From: Sindora glabra
Lineage: Eukaryota > Streptophyta > Magnoliopsida > Fabales > Fabaceae
DNA: 64,000 nucleotides
Reading direction: 5' to 3'
Assembly: GCA_020226215.1 (NCBI GenBank)
Contig: CM035235.1
Location: forward strand, 49,443,511 to 49,507,510
Shown one piece after another: positions 22,250-34,686 of this stretch. Every line of letters starts with the position of its first letter. Position 1 is the first letter of the stretch. Both the position numbers and the translations under genes were made by a program. The notes beneath the pieces were generated by a model. The model saw nothing but the letters and a program-made list of their open reading frames with translations. It searched no databases and was not told the DNA's origin.

Positions 22250-23400
22250 TCCTATTCTTTGTCATGAATTAAGATTTTCAATCATTTTCTACTTCTAATT
22301 TTGGATACAGTAATATATAGTTGACCATGACTAAATACAAATTTATGCAAATAAAGTCCCATTCTCTTTGGTGATTATCCTCGACTCTTTGTTAATAGAC
22401 ATTGCATATAAAATTATGATGGGAAATTGTCTTTACAATTTGAAAGGTCATTTGGATTGTGATGGACTAAGAGCCATTTGAGGTATAAAAACTTTTGAAC
22501 TAATATTTATTCTAGTTAAAAGTTCAACTTCCATCACATGATAAGCCAATTATGCAATTATCAATCTTGTTTCATTACAAAAAATAGCATACTTATCTAT
22601 ATTTTTCATAAGCATAATAGGAACACTAACCTAACCTTGAATTTTAGATTATGATTAGGCAATCTTGAACAAAATATCCCATTAAGAACTTTTAGTGTCA
22701 ACAAATCAACTTGGTATGATTGTTTAGGCTTGTTTTGCATATTAAATCTAAGCTTAAGTATTCTCTACCTTCATTGTCAATCAATGATAGAATATACGAA
22801 TTGACTTCATCAACAATACTAAAGCTTGAAGAAAGAATGGCTAAATCATGTAGTGACCACTAATAAATCATGGATCACCTTTTAGAGTTGCTTACAGATC
22901 ATTTTTTGCAAAAAAATTTGCAATGAAGAAACCTTGACCTAGATCATTAATATCTAGATATTCTTTAGGTTTCTACATATCTTGTAGTTTCCATTTTAAA
23001 TAGTTATAGCTCACACCTTTCCTAAATATTTTAACTGTCAAAGATAATCTCTATTTCTATTTAATTGCAATTTTAGCTTCTTTTGATAGATTTACCGTTA
23101 GTTCATGTTCTTCCAGTGGATCCTACTCTTCAGAGTCTAAGCAAGTTGTGTCTTCCATGAAAAAAGTTTGTTGATAAACTCTTGGAATATAACCTATAAA
23201 CAAGTCTTTGTAGGAAATTACTTACGTTTCACCCCTTGCAGGCATATAGGGGATTTTATATACAGCTGCATTGTTTGCTTCATTTGAAATATGGGCATTT
23301 TTTATTTTTTTTACTACTTCTTTGAAGTATATCTTTTTCTTCACTTGCCATTTCTTGATCCATACTAATTGTAGTCCTCAATTTGAACTTATAACTATAG
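22250..23400 (-). pseudogene. Helitron RepHel helicase C-terminal remnant
   Basis: This is the C-terminal helicase (PIF1-like) half of the Helitron rolling-circle transposase. On the minus strand, 22740-22815 reads VNSYILSLIDNEGREYLSL. Around 22600 a stretch gives VSVPIMLMKNIDKYAIFCNE, matching the VGVPIMLLRNIDQSxGLCNGT block. At 22440-22500 it reads SKVFIPQMALSPSQSK, and at 22250-22310 VSKIRSRK, stop, LKILIHDKE, matching the SRVxSRKGLKILI ending. Many stops and at least one frame change make it dead. The upper part (22830-23400) is less readable, and the Rep domain is not seen. It sits immediately upstream of the Helitron 3' hairpin, the expected place. Confidence 0.8.
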
Positions 23401-24182
23401 TTAGAAAGTTTTCAGTTTGATTTGTAACTCTTTAATACAAAAGAAGCAAAACATACTCAAAAAAATATTTTGATAAGTAAATATTATGAAATTGAATATT
23501 AAGATCATAGAAGTAAATATAAGATATTTAGATATATTAGTCAATAAGATAAATAATAAGTTCAAGTACCTTACAAAGTATACATTCATAATCATGTCCA
23601 ATGTATAAAACCTAACATTTGGTCCTAGTATAATTAAGGTTAATTAAGACAACACCTTGGTTCATAAGGAAGTCAAAGACATTAGTACAAATTATAACAA
23701 ATTACATAATAACATTATATTAATTTTTTCTAATTAGGGTGTCACACACTCAACATCTTATAAAGTTGGCATAGAAAAAAGAAATTAATGTTCTCCATAA
23801 TCAAAGAATAAAGGATATTATAAAAATTATGACAAATTATAAGATTTAAAGGTATATTAAAAATGTGAACCTCTTCAATGAGAGAAAGCTTTCTTTAAAT
23901 TGTTCCATTTAGTTCAACAATTGTAGGTTTAGGAGGTGCATACTATATTGAAAGAGACTACATGTTTCAAATATACTACAAAAGTAACAAAAATATAAAT
24001 AGAGTTCACAATCATACCTCATTTACAGAACATTATTAAAAGAAAACACATACATCTTGGAGGAAAAACATTGGTTGGGAAGACTATTTTCAATCTCTTA
24101 AGGAGAAACATATGACCTAGTATCTTGTCATAGTAGATAACATATAGTGAGTATAAAAAAGTACTAAAACAACATAAATAAT
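23401..24182. other. Intervening Helitron DNA, no readable domain
   Basis: Between the helicase and RPA-like remnants. It is AT-rich and broken; no motif could be assigned. The minus-strand frame at 23401-23601 is hydrophobic low-complexity sequence and probably chance. Confidence 0.4.
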
Positions 24183-27100
24183 TTAGTTAATAAAATTTAA
24201 ACTAAATAGAATCAATAAGTATGTCATACTTACTTCGAAGATATGATCTTTTATAGCCTTCACATTAATTTTAATAAGATTCTCAATATCATCGTCTAAG
24301 ATCAAGAAGGGAGCAATAGTCTCATTACCAATAACTATTACATGGATAATATATCTAAAACACATACGAGTAAAGTTAATATTACTATATTACAATAAAG
24401 AAAACATTATGATAAAATTGAAATTCAAAAGAAATGAGAAAGAATAGTTTCTTATCGAGGAATAAAAAAAGCTAGAGTCATATTACAATGGCAATAAAAT
24501 TTGTCTACCATAGGTCTTAACCATGCACTTGCAGTAAGCACAAGAGTCATAAAACTAAGAAATATTTGTGACAACCTTATGAACTGTACCAACAATTAAG
24601 CAAAGTTAGGTTAGAAAGCATAATAAGAAAAGTTCATGAACATTGCAAAAGAAAATTGATAACTAGTAATTAGTTATAATTGATAAGAATAAAGAAAATG
24701 TAACTAACTACTCTTATAGTGATGATCTCAATAAGGATTTTAAGCAAAAAGTGATTATTTAGATTGGTATGAATTGGGTGACTAATAATGCTTCTAGGGG
24801 AATACATAATAATCCTGTAAATAGAAAAAAAAAATTCATCACTAAAACATAAATATTAGTAAAAAAGGAAAAAAGAACTCACTTTTAGCTTTGGTCAGAT
24901 GGATACATGCTAATGAAACATATCATGTTAATTAAAAAAAATAGAGAATTGCTGTTATATAAGATATTATTTATATTATTTCCTCCTATTTTATGCCAAT
25001 TAGAGAGTTACATATGTTTAATTTAATGGAATCAGTTTAATTTTGTAATTGGGTTATGAATCTGCAATGTTAAGGAATTATTCAATTAATGTTGAATTTT
25101 TATATTATTTAAAATTTTCAACTTTAACTTGAGTTTCAGAGGTTTAAATTAGGTAATCTTTATACTATTGAAAAGGTAAGAGGAAGCTCTAAAATTTTTT
25201 ATATTTTAGCTAAAACCTAATTTAAATATTTGGAAGGTTAAATTTAGTCATAAAGATAAAATTTTATTTTTGTCTTAATTGACCCATTCGTGATTTTTAG
25301 GCTATTTCTAGAGGTTCAAGAGTATAATTGATGTGAAACTAGCATCCAAGTTAAATAAGACCCACCTTAACACATTTCATATTTAGCTTTTAGTGAAATT
25401 ATGCAATTTTGGTGATTAAATTTGGGCTAGAAGCTAAATCAAAAAAATTTATCATAGTAAATACTATTAGTAATTTAATTTATAAATTAGGTTATAAGTT
25501 TCAAATTTATATAAGGCCTTATTTATTGTAACCTTAAAATTCAACCTTAACAAACCCAATAGATGGAAAACCCTAACATATTCAAATTTAAGGGAATTTG
25601 TGCCTTCAAAGGCAGCACTACATACTAGATAGCATTTCTCCTCCTTCTTTTGTTTTCTTTTCTTTGGAAGAAGTCATAAAGGGCTGAACCTATATCAATT
25701 CAAGAGAGTTTCATCCTTAATTTGTTTAATTTTGAGGCTTTATTCTTTCAATTTTACTTCTAATTTAATTATTTTTTAATTCTCTACTTTTTTAAGTTTA
25801 TGATTGCTTTAGATAATTATCAATCTAGATTTGTTAGTTTGTTATCTATTATAATCTATTGGTAAATAATTAATAATGATGCTTGGTTGCAATTAATTGA
25901 TGAATAAGTAGTAATTAGACTTTAATGATTTGATATATTTAGGTGAATTATTAACTGCCTAAAAGAATTATGATTTGAATTAATGATTCAATGCTGGGTT
26001 AGGATGTTAATTTGCTACTAGCCATTCTTTAAATCTTAATGTTATTGTTTGGGTGTTGGGCTTGAATGATAAGGAATTAATCTAGGTGTTAGACTTAGAT
26101 TAATTAATTAAGGAGTATTAGAATTACTGTTCGGGCAATCCTTGGGTAACTGATCAAATTAGAGCAATTTTTCAGGATTTGTTTAGGATAAATTAATTGA
26201 TTAAGGTTTGAAACATCTTTTGAACTAAAACTTTTATTACCATAACTTTTTCTTCATTTTATACTTTTGATTTTTATTTAGTTGAATAGGTTTATACAAA
26301 TCCCTTCTTTTCTATTTATAATTTGTAACCTAAGATTGATTGCTAATCCCTTGAGTTCAACCTATACTCACCTTTATTACTAATTAGAGTAAGTTTAGTT
26401 AATAATTTTGGCATTAACAATGCACATCTATCAATTGGTACACATAAAATTTGAAGATTTGAAATAATATAAAACTTACATCTTAAAGTTTTAATCCAAG
26501 TAAGTTGAAAAATCATGAGATTTTGATCATATTATTCAAAACTACATTAGCTTGGAAATTCCATAGCACATATTTCAGAAAATAACCCCTATAAATGTAT
26601 TTGATGATTATACAAAAATAGTATAAATCATTGAAATAAAGCAATTAAAATTACAATGATATAAAAGGGAGAATAAATTCAGAGTAATACTAATAAGATA
26701 TCTTGTAATGTAACTTCAATATGCCAAACAGGTTAGCCATAAGTAACTGCATCTTGTGGCAGTGAAACTTGCTGGATTTCTCAAATCAAATCTTCCAAAC
26801 AATCAAACAAATAATAATGAAAAACAAACTTATCAAAGAAAATAGATGAAAACAACAATAATAAAATCAAATATCCCATGAAAAAAAAAAGGAAGGACAA
26901 GAAACATACTAACCAAGTAATTTATAGGAATAGACCTATGAATAATCTTAGAGAAAGGTATGCAATGAAAACTATTATAGAGAATACCGGCACTAAAGGT
27001 TGTCAACTTAATACGTGTCCTGAATATAATATGAAAAACCATGATGAGTGATTCTCAAAATCCGCAAGTTATCAATCACCAATAAAATAACAGCAACCTT

Positions 27101-27406
27101 TAATCAAATTACCTAGAAAATAACGAACTAAATGGCTCCCAATGCTTGCTAGTGTCTTGTTATGTTGAAAAAATACAGACGAATATTAGATGAAGTCTGT
27201 TGAACTTAGCTATAAGAAGAAATGAAAAGACTAAAAGTAAAATGCATGTTAGACACCTGTTGATCCATAAAAATAGCCTCAATAGGATGCACTATGTTCT
27301 TTGAATCAGGCTTCATCACATTTCAAACTCTTATGGCACGACCGACAATATTTCAATTACTGTTTGATTTGCTGATATTGAGGAAATAATCCAACGGGCG
27401 GTCCAT
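24183..27406 (-). pseudogene. RPA1-like single-strand DNA-binding protein remnant (several exons)
   Basis: RPA70-like proteins bind single-stranded DNA and are carried by many plant Helitrons. The first exon starts at ATG 27404-27406: MDRPLDYFLNISKSNSN, stop, NIVGRAIRV, stop, NVMKPD..., with both stops (TGA) where Trp is expected (NW..VRVxRxW), then PIEAIFMDQQVSNMHFTF. The 26833-27042 frame (SFHCIPFSKIIHRSIPINYL) resembles the next OB-fold exon. At 24470-24570 FYDSCAYCKCMVKTYG matches the W-Y-SC--C-KV start of the RPA zinc ribbon, whose second CxxC is lost. At 24183-24365 RYIIHVIVIGNETIAPFLIL matches the following OB strand (RYKIxVxVxDxTGxxxFxLFD). Exon boundaries are approximate. Multiple stops indicate a pseudogene. 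Confidence 0.7.
24980..26450. repeat. LTR-like insertion in the RPA remnant, ends unresolved
   Basis: This stretch has no coding frame. It shows features I associate with gypsy LTRs: repeated AATTAATTGAT-type words, a GGAAGAAGTCATAAAGGGC segment, and near its right end TTGATTGCTAATCCCTTGAG, resembling the last part of Tat-type LTRs. It divides the RPA-like exons. I could not find TG/CA ends or a target duplication. Confidence 0.35.
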
Positions 27407-29906
27407 AGCGCAAACTACTTAAAGCAAAACGAAATTAAAATGTAGGAAAATTAAATATCATTTAAGAGATATAGATCACAAATTTATTTAGTCATTCATG
27501 CAACCAATAAGCAGTATTTGAACATGAAGAGCTAATAGAATAATATAGAAATCTCACACTTATTCATTACTTCAAATTGACAAACACTATTGAAATATTG
27601 TAAGAAAACATAAGTTCCAATACATTTTGACAAAAAAATTTAGAGGAGCTAAAAAATGAAATGGACTACTAAAAATGGAAGAAAATGTGAAGAGAATGCA
27701 CAACTTTGAAATAGAAAAAACAAATAAATAAAAAAAAGAAGGAGAATAACACCTAATGATTTTTGTACACATAATAAACAAACAGGAGAAAATATGAATT
27801 GAATAAGTCAAATTGAAGAAACAAACTATTAAGAATTCTAAAGTCAGAGGAATCTCTTAAAAGTTCATTCACACTATTTGTGTTTTTGAAACAACCATTA
27901 AAGATATAGAAATTTTAAAAATGAAGAAACTATTAATATAAATCCTAGCTAAACAAAACAATATTTTTTGCTTTGTTTGCTTTGATAGATCATTGCAAAA
28001 GAAAGTTTCAAATCCTAGCTGAATGAAAATACCACACAAAAAATAGAAAATGACAGATTAAGAAATACATATCAAACCACACAGTGAAGAGGTGCCAAAA
28101 ATGAAAAGGACTGAAAAAAGCAGTAGAAAAATAGCTTAAAGTTTGTCCACAAACAATAAACAAAAGGAAGAAATGATGAACTTAGGAAGTAAAGTAGAAC
28201 AACAAAATATAAAATAACATAGCTCTGTAGAGTCACATAAAGTCTTAACTTCACAATGAAATCACAAATCACACTAAGTGGAACTAAAGAGAAGAAGTCC
28301 TCAACTTAAGCAACACTAACAAAATACAATAAAACTTCAAACTCAGTGGAACAAAACACGGAAAGGTACCATAGAAAGCAAAAAGAAAAAAGAATTTAAA
28401 AATAACGAGGAAAGTTTCGAGGCAATGTATATATATATATATATATATCGGTTTCGTTCTGGTCAGAATTTTGAATTTTAAATCGTCAAGTTATCAAATC
28501 GCATGAGATATAAACTATCATCATCAAATTGATAGACTAGGATTAGGGTTTAAAAACGAATGTGTCAGGCAAATAAGACATATCACCTGATAAGATAATA
28601 AGGGTTTCAAAATTTGGGGAAAACATTTAAAAGAATAGTTACAATAGAGTCATACACAAATGAACAAAAATCAAGAAATTATTCTATAAAATCAAAGGGC
28701 AGATAGGTAATTTGGATTGTTTGGATGTAGAGATCACCTAAATATCATGTAATCAAGAAATCACAAAACAAAGACAACATGAATCACAAAAAAAGAAAAG
28801 AAAAGAAAAGCAAACATTTAAAAAAAGGGAAAAGTGATCACAACCCTAAATCACCATTTTAAATCATTAATAACGAACCAAAATGTAAAATATAACGAAT
28901 TGAAATTGAAAAAACAGCGCTAATGAAGCTGAATCGATCAAGAAATGGAACAACACGAGTAGGCTAATCATCAGACGCATCGATCAGCAGAGGTAGAGCG
29001 AAACAACTCACTGTCCATGCACAATGCCAGAGGAGAACGGTGTAAATTTCCACATATTTGGTATAGAATAGATTTCTTGTATAAAAAATGATTTTTAGAT
29101 AAGTTATATAATTTATTTCAAAGTTCAAATTATAGTATAAATGATGACTGTATAATTTATTCTATATTACCAAATTTTATATGGTATGAAAAATTAGACT
29201 TTTATTTGCAAAAAAAGAAGAAGATCATATTCTAAAAATAAATAAACATGCATTTAATTTACTGAAAAAACATGCATTCATGTTATCCACTTGAGCTAAG
29301 AGGTCATTTGGTTAGTAAAAATAACATGATAAGAGCAACTTTTATAAAGTAGGAAATCTTTAAATTGTTTAGTTAATTATTAACTACTAAAATAGAAGAA
29401 GTAAAATTTTATAACAAGTTCTATTTTTTACAAATTATAAAAAGTTACTTATTTACATCCACCATCGGTAAGAAGAATTTCTCATATTATTTATAAATAA
29501 ATATATAAAATTATACCTACTCAATTTAACTAATGACTAAAAATTTGCTTTGAACATACCTAAAATTATCTCCTCTGTTAACAGAGAAGTTTAGGCATGT
29601 CAACAGAGAAGTTCCTATATCTTATGTGCAAAAAACTTATGATATTTTAAAATGTACGGTTAAACATTTAAATTATATATGTTATACAATAAACTTCCTT
29701 TGTTATCTCTAGATAAAGTTTCCTAAGTAGGTCCTTCAATTATATCAACCGATTTAAAAAAATAATTTTTGCATCCATAACTATTATAATTATTAATAAT
29801 AATCAAATAGAGAACACATGTTGTAATATAATTGGAGAACCTTATAATAAGCACATAAGGAATTTGACCTAAGTTTTATTTTTTTTGTTCTTGCTTTTCT
29901 AGTATA
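27407..29906. other. AT-rich DNA upstream of the RPA remnant
   Basis: No gene is recognised. Minus-strand frames at 27587-27811 and 28072-28272 are short, hydrophobic and repetitive, and look like chance. A (TA)n microsatellite sits at about 28428-28447. At 28860-29040 the base composition is more balanced (GAATCGATCAAG, GACGCATCGATCAGCAGAGG), which could be the leader of the RPA-like gene or old host sequence. Confidence 0.4.
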
Positions 29907-30361
29907 CTTGATTGTATAGAATTAATTTTTCAAAATCAACTTTACATCTAAAAATGATTTTAAATTAAAAATTGGAAGTAACAATTTTTACTTTTGAAGT
30001 TACTATCAAAATATCAGTAAATATAAAATACTAATTTATAATCATTTTCAAAATTAATTATATACAAATAGCTTAAAAATATTTCATCTTTTGCTTCATT
30101 CTTGCATTTTGGGGTAATTAAAAAAATTGTACCTATAAAAAGAAAATTATTCAAGATGGAATAGAATGAAATAGAAGATGAAATATTTTTTAAAGTTGTT
30201 TTGTATGGTAATTAATCTAAAAATAATTATAAATTAATATTTTATAGTTAGTAATATTTAATTATTAGCTTCAAAAGTAAAAATTATTATTTTCAATTTT
30301 AATTTAAAATCATTTTTGGACATTAAGTTGATTTTGAAAAACTAAAATTTGTGTTATCAAG
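29907..30361. mobile_element. Foldback MITE, about 455 bp, near-complete inverted repeat
   Basis: The left end (CTTGAT... then TTTTTCAAAATCAACTT) is the inverse of the right end (AAGTTGATTTTGAAAAAC ... ATCAAG). The match continues inward through AAAAATGATTTTAAATTAAA, TTTTTACTTTTGAAG and AATATTTCATCTT to the centre near 30135. The two arms thus make up nearly the whole element, which has no coding capacity. I could not settle the target duplication, so the superfamily is open. Confidence 0.8.
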
Positions 30362-30564
30362 CACAATAAAAAATAGCAAAAACCTCTTTTATTATTGAGG
30401 ATTTGAAATAAGAGATAATTGATGAAAATTTTGAAATAACACATATAATTTAAATATTTAATGGCATATTGCAAAATATAATAGAATTTTTGCACATAAA
30501 ATATAATATAAAGAGTTATGCATGTTTTAAGTAAAATAATAAAAGAAGGCCTTAAAATAAATAC

Positions 30565-30760
30565 TTTTACTATAATTTAAAAAATACTCTAAAAAATAGA
30601 CCATAAATAACTAAAGGGATTAAAATGAGTTGAATTTAATGAATTAACCTGAAACTGGTATAATTTTACTATAATATAAAAAATAGTCTAAAAAACAGAC
30701 AATAAATAACTAAAGGTGCTAAAATGGGTTAAGTTGAACAAGTTAGCTTGAACTTGGTGT
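30565..30760. repeat. Two-copy tandem repeat, about 99-bp unit
   Basis: TTTTACTATAATTTAAAAAA at 30565 recurs as TTTTACTATAATATAAAAAA at 30664. Both are followed by variants of TCTAAAAAA-AGAC-ATAAATAACTAAAGG and then GGTATAATTTTACT / GGTGTAATTTTGCT. Noncoding. Confidence 0.75.
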
Positions 30761-33290
30761 AATTTTGCTTAGATTGAAATTGAGATTGAGATTAATATGA
30801 AAAATGATAATAATATCTCAATCTGATAAGGGATTGGAACTAATTAATCTGACTTGATAAAAGATTAAGATTGATAAGTATTAATCCGTCAAGTTATTGG
30901 ATTATTCCATTAGTATAATAATAATAGTAAATAATAAATTATTATATGCTTAATTATATATATTAAAATAATAATAATTTTGGAATATTAAAATTATACC
31001 TTAATATATATAATATTAAAATTATATATATGATCAATATTAAATAATTTTTAATATTAAAATTAATAAATTTAATTATATATTTAATATTATCAATATA
31101 TGTTTTATAATTTTATCAAAATAAATAATTATATTAAAATTTGAATTAACACTTTTATACTAAAATTTTAAATTATTTAAAAATTTTAAATATAACTTTA
31201 ATATTTTTAAAATGAATGGATGATATTATTGGATTAGCCCATTAGTTTGATAATAGTAGTAAATAATAATTAATTAATTTATTATTATATATTTAATTTT
31301 TAATTTTTTTATATGTATTAAAAAATTTAAATATACATATGTTTTGAAAAGGCACATGAATATAAAATCATAAATTTTATTATACTCTAAAAGTTTCAAA
31401 ACTTAAAATAAAGTTGTAATCACAAAAATTATTAAATTAAAATTATTTAATAATATCTAATAAAAATAAATAATTATAATTAAATGATTTTAATTTAATG
31501 ATTCCAAAATTTATTACATTATTCTATAATTTAAAATCCTATAGGTACAATAATAATCAAAGTATAAATAGATTTTGGTATATTATTAACTTAATAATGT
31601 ACTAATAAATTATCCAATTTAATGTACATCAAATATATTTTTTAAATTAAATTTTATATATTGCATAGTAATATATTAATTATTAAATTTAATAATATAT
31701 AAATATTATATTACATGAATATTCCAATATTTATGCCAATCTTGCATTAAGCTGATCACTGTTGTGCATATGTTGCAAAAATTTTCTAAGGGTCAGGCCA
31801 GTGTGCCCTTCAGTTGAATTTTTAAATAAATAAATATTTTCAGTAGTTTCAAAAGACAATGTGCAAGACATAAACAAGTCTACTTGAGATGTAGGAGAAG
31901 ACACAGTGTTCTATAAATATTATATGTTATTTGAATTAATAACTCACAACATATTTCCGTAATTTTTTCATATCCAAGTATGTATCTAGCATATTCCACA
32001 CGTGTTCCCCTTTTTTTTTTTTTTGTTAAATACAAGATATTTAGATTTGAACTTAAAATAATGTGAAGATTGCTGGCATTTTGTCTGATACTGTAGCATT
32101 TAATTATTGCTCTTAAGATTTTTCTTACCACAAATAAATTCGAATACAATATTATATTATGAGCTTTGCTTCAGTGCAATTCTCAGAAATGTTTGGGATT
32201 TTGTTAACTTTTATTATAAAAATCGCAATTTTTAATATAAAATTTATAACTTTTTTTTATGAAATTTTACAATTTTTTCGTAAATCATGCACCATATACA
32301 AACTTGCACCATCAAGATTCTAGAAGTCCTATAAAAAAATCACAAACTTTATAATATTATATAAAAGTTTATAATATTTAAGTTAAAAATTGTAAAGGGC
32401 ATGTTAGCACTCTGACCTTATGATTGATGGTGAGAAAAATTTTAAAAAATAAAATTTAATTAAAAATGTGAAAAAAATTTAAACTATTAATATATAAAAA
32501 TAATAGTAATCAATTTTTTTTGCCCATCCAATGAAAAGAAAACTTTGAAATTTGAAGTTTTGTATTCATTTTCTTCATCTATCTTCTCCCTCAAGGAGAG
32601 GGTGAATGAATACTGTAAAATGTTCCTTTTATTCAATATATATATATATATGTATTAATTGATTTATTATTTTGTTATTAAAAATTAATAAAAGAAGAAA
32701 ACTTTACAAAAATGGCACCAGTGAGGGTTTTGAATCGTAAAATCATATTTATTTAAATAATTTAAAATAAATTTTCAAATTTTATTATTTTGTATTAAAA
32801 TTTTAATAATAAATCAATATTATGATATCAGAAAAAAAAAACAAAATTTATGCTAAAATTTAAAAAAAATATAGAGAGGAGATATAAAATATTTAGGTCC
32901 TACCAATTTTTAATAAAAATTCCACAGCAGCAGCAGCAGGTGGGGCTTAGCAAAGCACTTAATCAATGGAGGACACGTAACATCCGATGTCCTTTGTAAG
33001 GTCACCACCCCTTCGTTAGACTTGATTTTCTTCGGTTTCGCTGCAAGTGCAACTTTACCGTTGTGTTGTGCAATGGCTAGCGTGCAACTTTACCATTTTG
33101 CTCTTTTTCCATTGCTTCAACGTTTAAATAAAATTTTTTATTAATATTTTATATATTTTTACTATAATAAATTAATATTTGCATTATATTAAAATTATGA
33201 CACAAAATTAAAATCTTTATAATTATACTATTTAACTATAAAAATATTGATTGAATGATTTTATGATATAAGTGAATGTAATAAGGAAAT
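30761..33290. other. AT-rich intergenic DNA, no recognised gene
   Basis: Extremely AT-rich, especially 30900-31740. Minor features are a (TA)n run at about 32636-32652, an imperfect CAGCAGCAGCAGCAGG at 32925-32940, and a more balanced stretch at 32930-33110 (TCACCACCCCTTCGTTAGAC) without a readable frame. The minus-strand frame at 31880-32149 has no recognisable motif. Confidence 0.45.
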
Positions 33291-34344
33291 TGTTACAAGA
33301 AAAAAAATCCTGTAATATAAATAAATTAATTTTTAGCCATAAGTTCACTTGTGACTAATAGATTTTTATAATCATGAATACTAACATAGCAAGAAAGGTA
33401 CATTTGTGATTAATAACTCATATTGTTACGAATAAAATCGTGATAAAAAATAAAATAAAATAATTATAAAACTAATTTACCTAGTTAAAATAACTTTTAT
33501 ATATTCAAATTAAATCTATTATTTAATCAGATACTATCATATTATTTTATTTGTACATCTATTGAAACTTGTTAATATTTTTTACTTGTATCAAATTAGT
33601 GTAAATTATTGAAATTCTATCCATCTAAAAATTACAAATTGCATTCATGAGAAATCAAATCTAAATCTTCAAGTTAAGAAATGGAAAACCTTGTCATTGC
33701 ACTAGTTTGTTTCTTTAATATTATAATATAATATATTTTATATAAAATTTTAGTTGATCAGTTGATTTCAAAAATAAAACTACACTCAGGTGATACTAAT
33801 TATATAATAAAATATTACATAAATATATATAATAAAAATATACTAATTTTAAAATGATTTATAATTTTATTTTTTATATGTATAGTTACCAAAAATGATA
33901 TATTTAGTTGTGATTTTATTCATAAAATTAATTTGTGGTATAAGTAATATTTTGCTACAAATAAATTTTTTTAACTTATTGATAAAATAAGTAATACTTT
34001 ATCATAAAGAATATGTACTTGTAACTTATTTTATAGCATAAGTGATGCTTTATCATAAGAAAATATGTTATTATAACTTGATTTATAGTGCAAGTGATAT
34101 TTTATCATGGGTAAATTTTTTTCATAATACAAGTAATACTTTACCATAAAGAATATGTTCCTGTAGCTTAATTTGTGGTATAAGTGATATTTTTCTATGG
34201 GTAAAGTTTTCTTGTAGCATAAATTTTTGAATTTTTTTGTATATTTATTTGAATTTTTTTATTTCTATGGTAAAAGATAAAATTGTTACGATTTTTAAAT
34301 TTTTATGGTATAATTCATTATACAAGTATTAATTTATTGTAGTG
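33291..34344. mobile_element. CACTA-like non-autonomous element with subterminal repeats
   Basis: The right end reads ...TTTATTGTAGTG, so its reverse complement begins CACTACAATAAATT, a CACTA-type terminus. The left end, TGTTACAAGAAAAAAAATCC, resembles the usual CACTACAAGAAAAA start with the first bases mutated. The last 350 bp (33890-34230) hold diverged repeats of about 60 bp built on TATAAGTGATATTTT-ATCATAA and AATATGTTCTTGTAGCTT variants, as in En/Spm subterminal regions. There is no ORF. The 3-bp target duplication is not clear. Confidence 0.5.
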
Positions 34345-34686
34345 TTTACACCATTATAGATACTGATCTCAATCAAACTTAATTTATATAACAAATATTC
34401 ATTCTTTCTCTTTTCAATGTTATTTTCATAATTTTCATTTCTCTATAAATATTAAACATTAAAGGTGGAGGTGGTGTACGAAGTTGTAAAACATTGAAAT
34501 TTTCACTTCAAAGAAAAACATTGGTATCACTCTTCAACTTTTTCTAATCTTTACTTAGATTTTTATATTTTTTATTAAGTTTTATATATTTCAATATTTA
34601 TAGTATTTTAGTTAATTTAATACTTATTATTCTTGTTAAATCTAATATTAGTAATTTTATTTTTATATTATCAGTAAATTTTAATT

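Larger units (their letters stand above)
22013..27406 (-). mobile_element. Helitron remnant (minus strand), 5' end not found
   Basis: The 3' end is visible: on the minus strand a hairpin (CTTGTGCAATGCACATG) is followed by CTACAATCTAG and then T, the Helitron rule of hairpin, CTRR and host T. Just upstream lies a decayed Helitron helicase (22250-23400), and further upstream RPA-like exons (24183-27406), the usual companion gene in plant Helitrons. An LTR-like block at about 24980-26450 appears to split the RPA exons. I could not find the 5' TC end, so the upper limit is only the start of the RPA-like gene. Confidence 0.75.
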
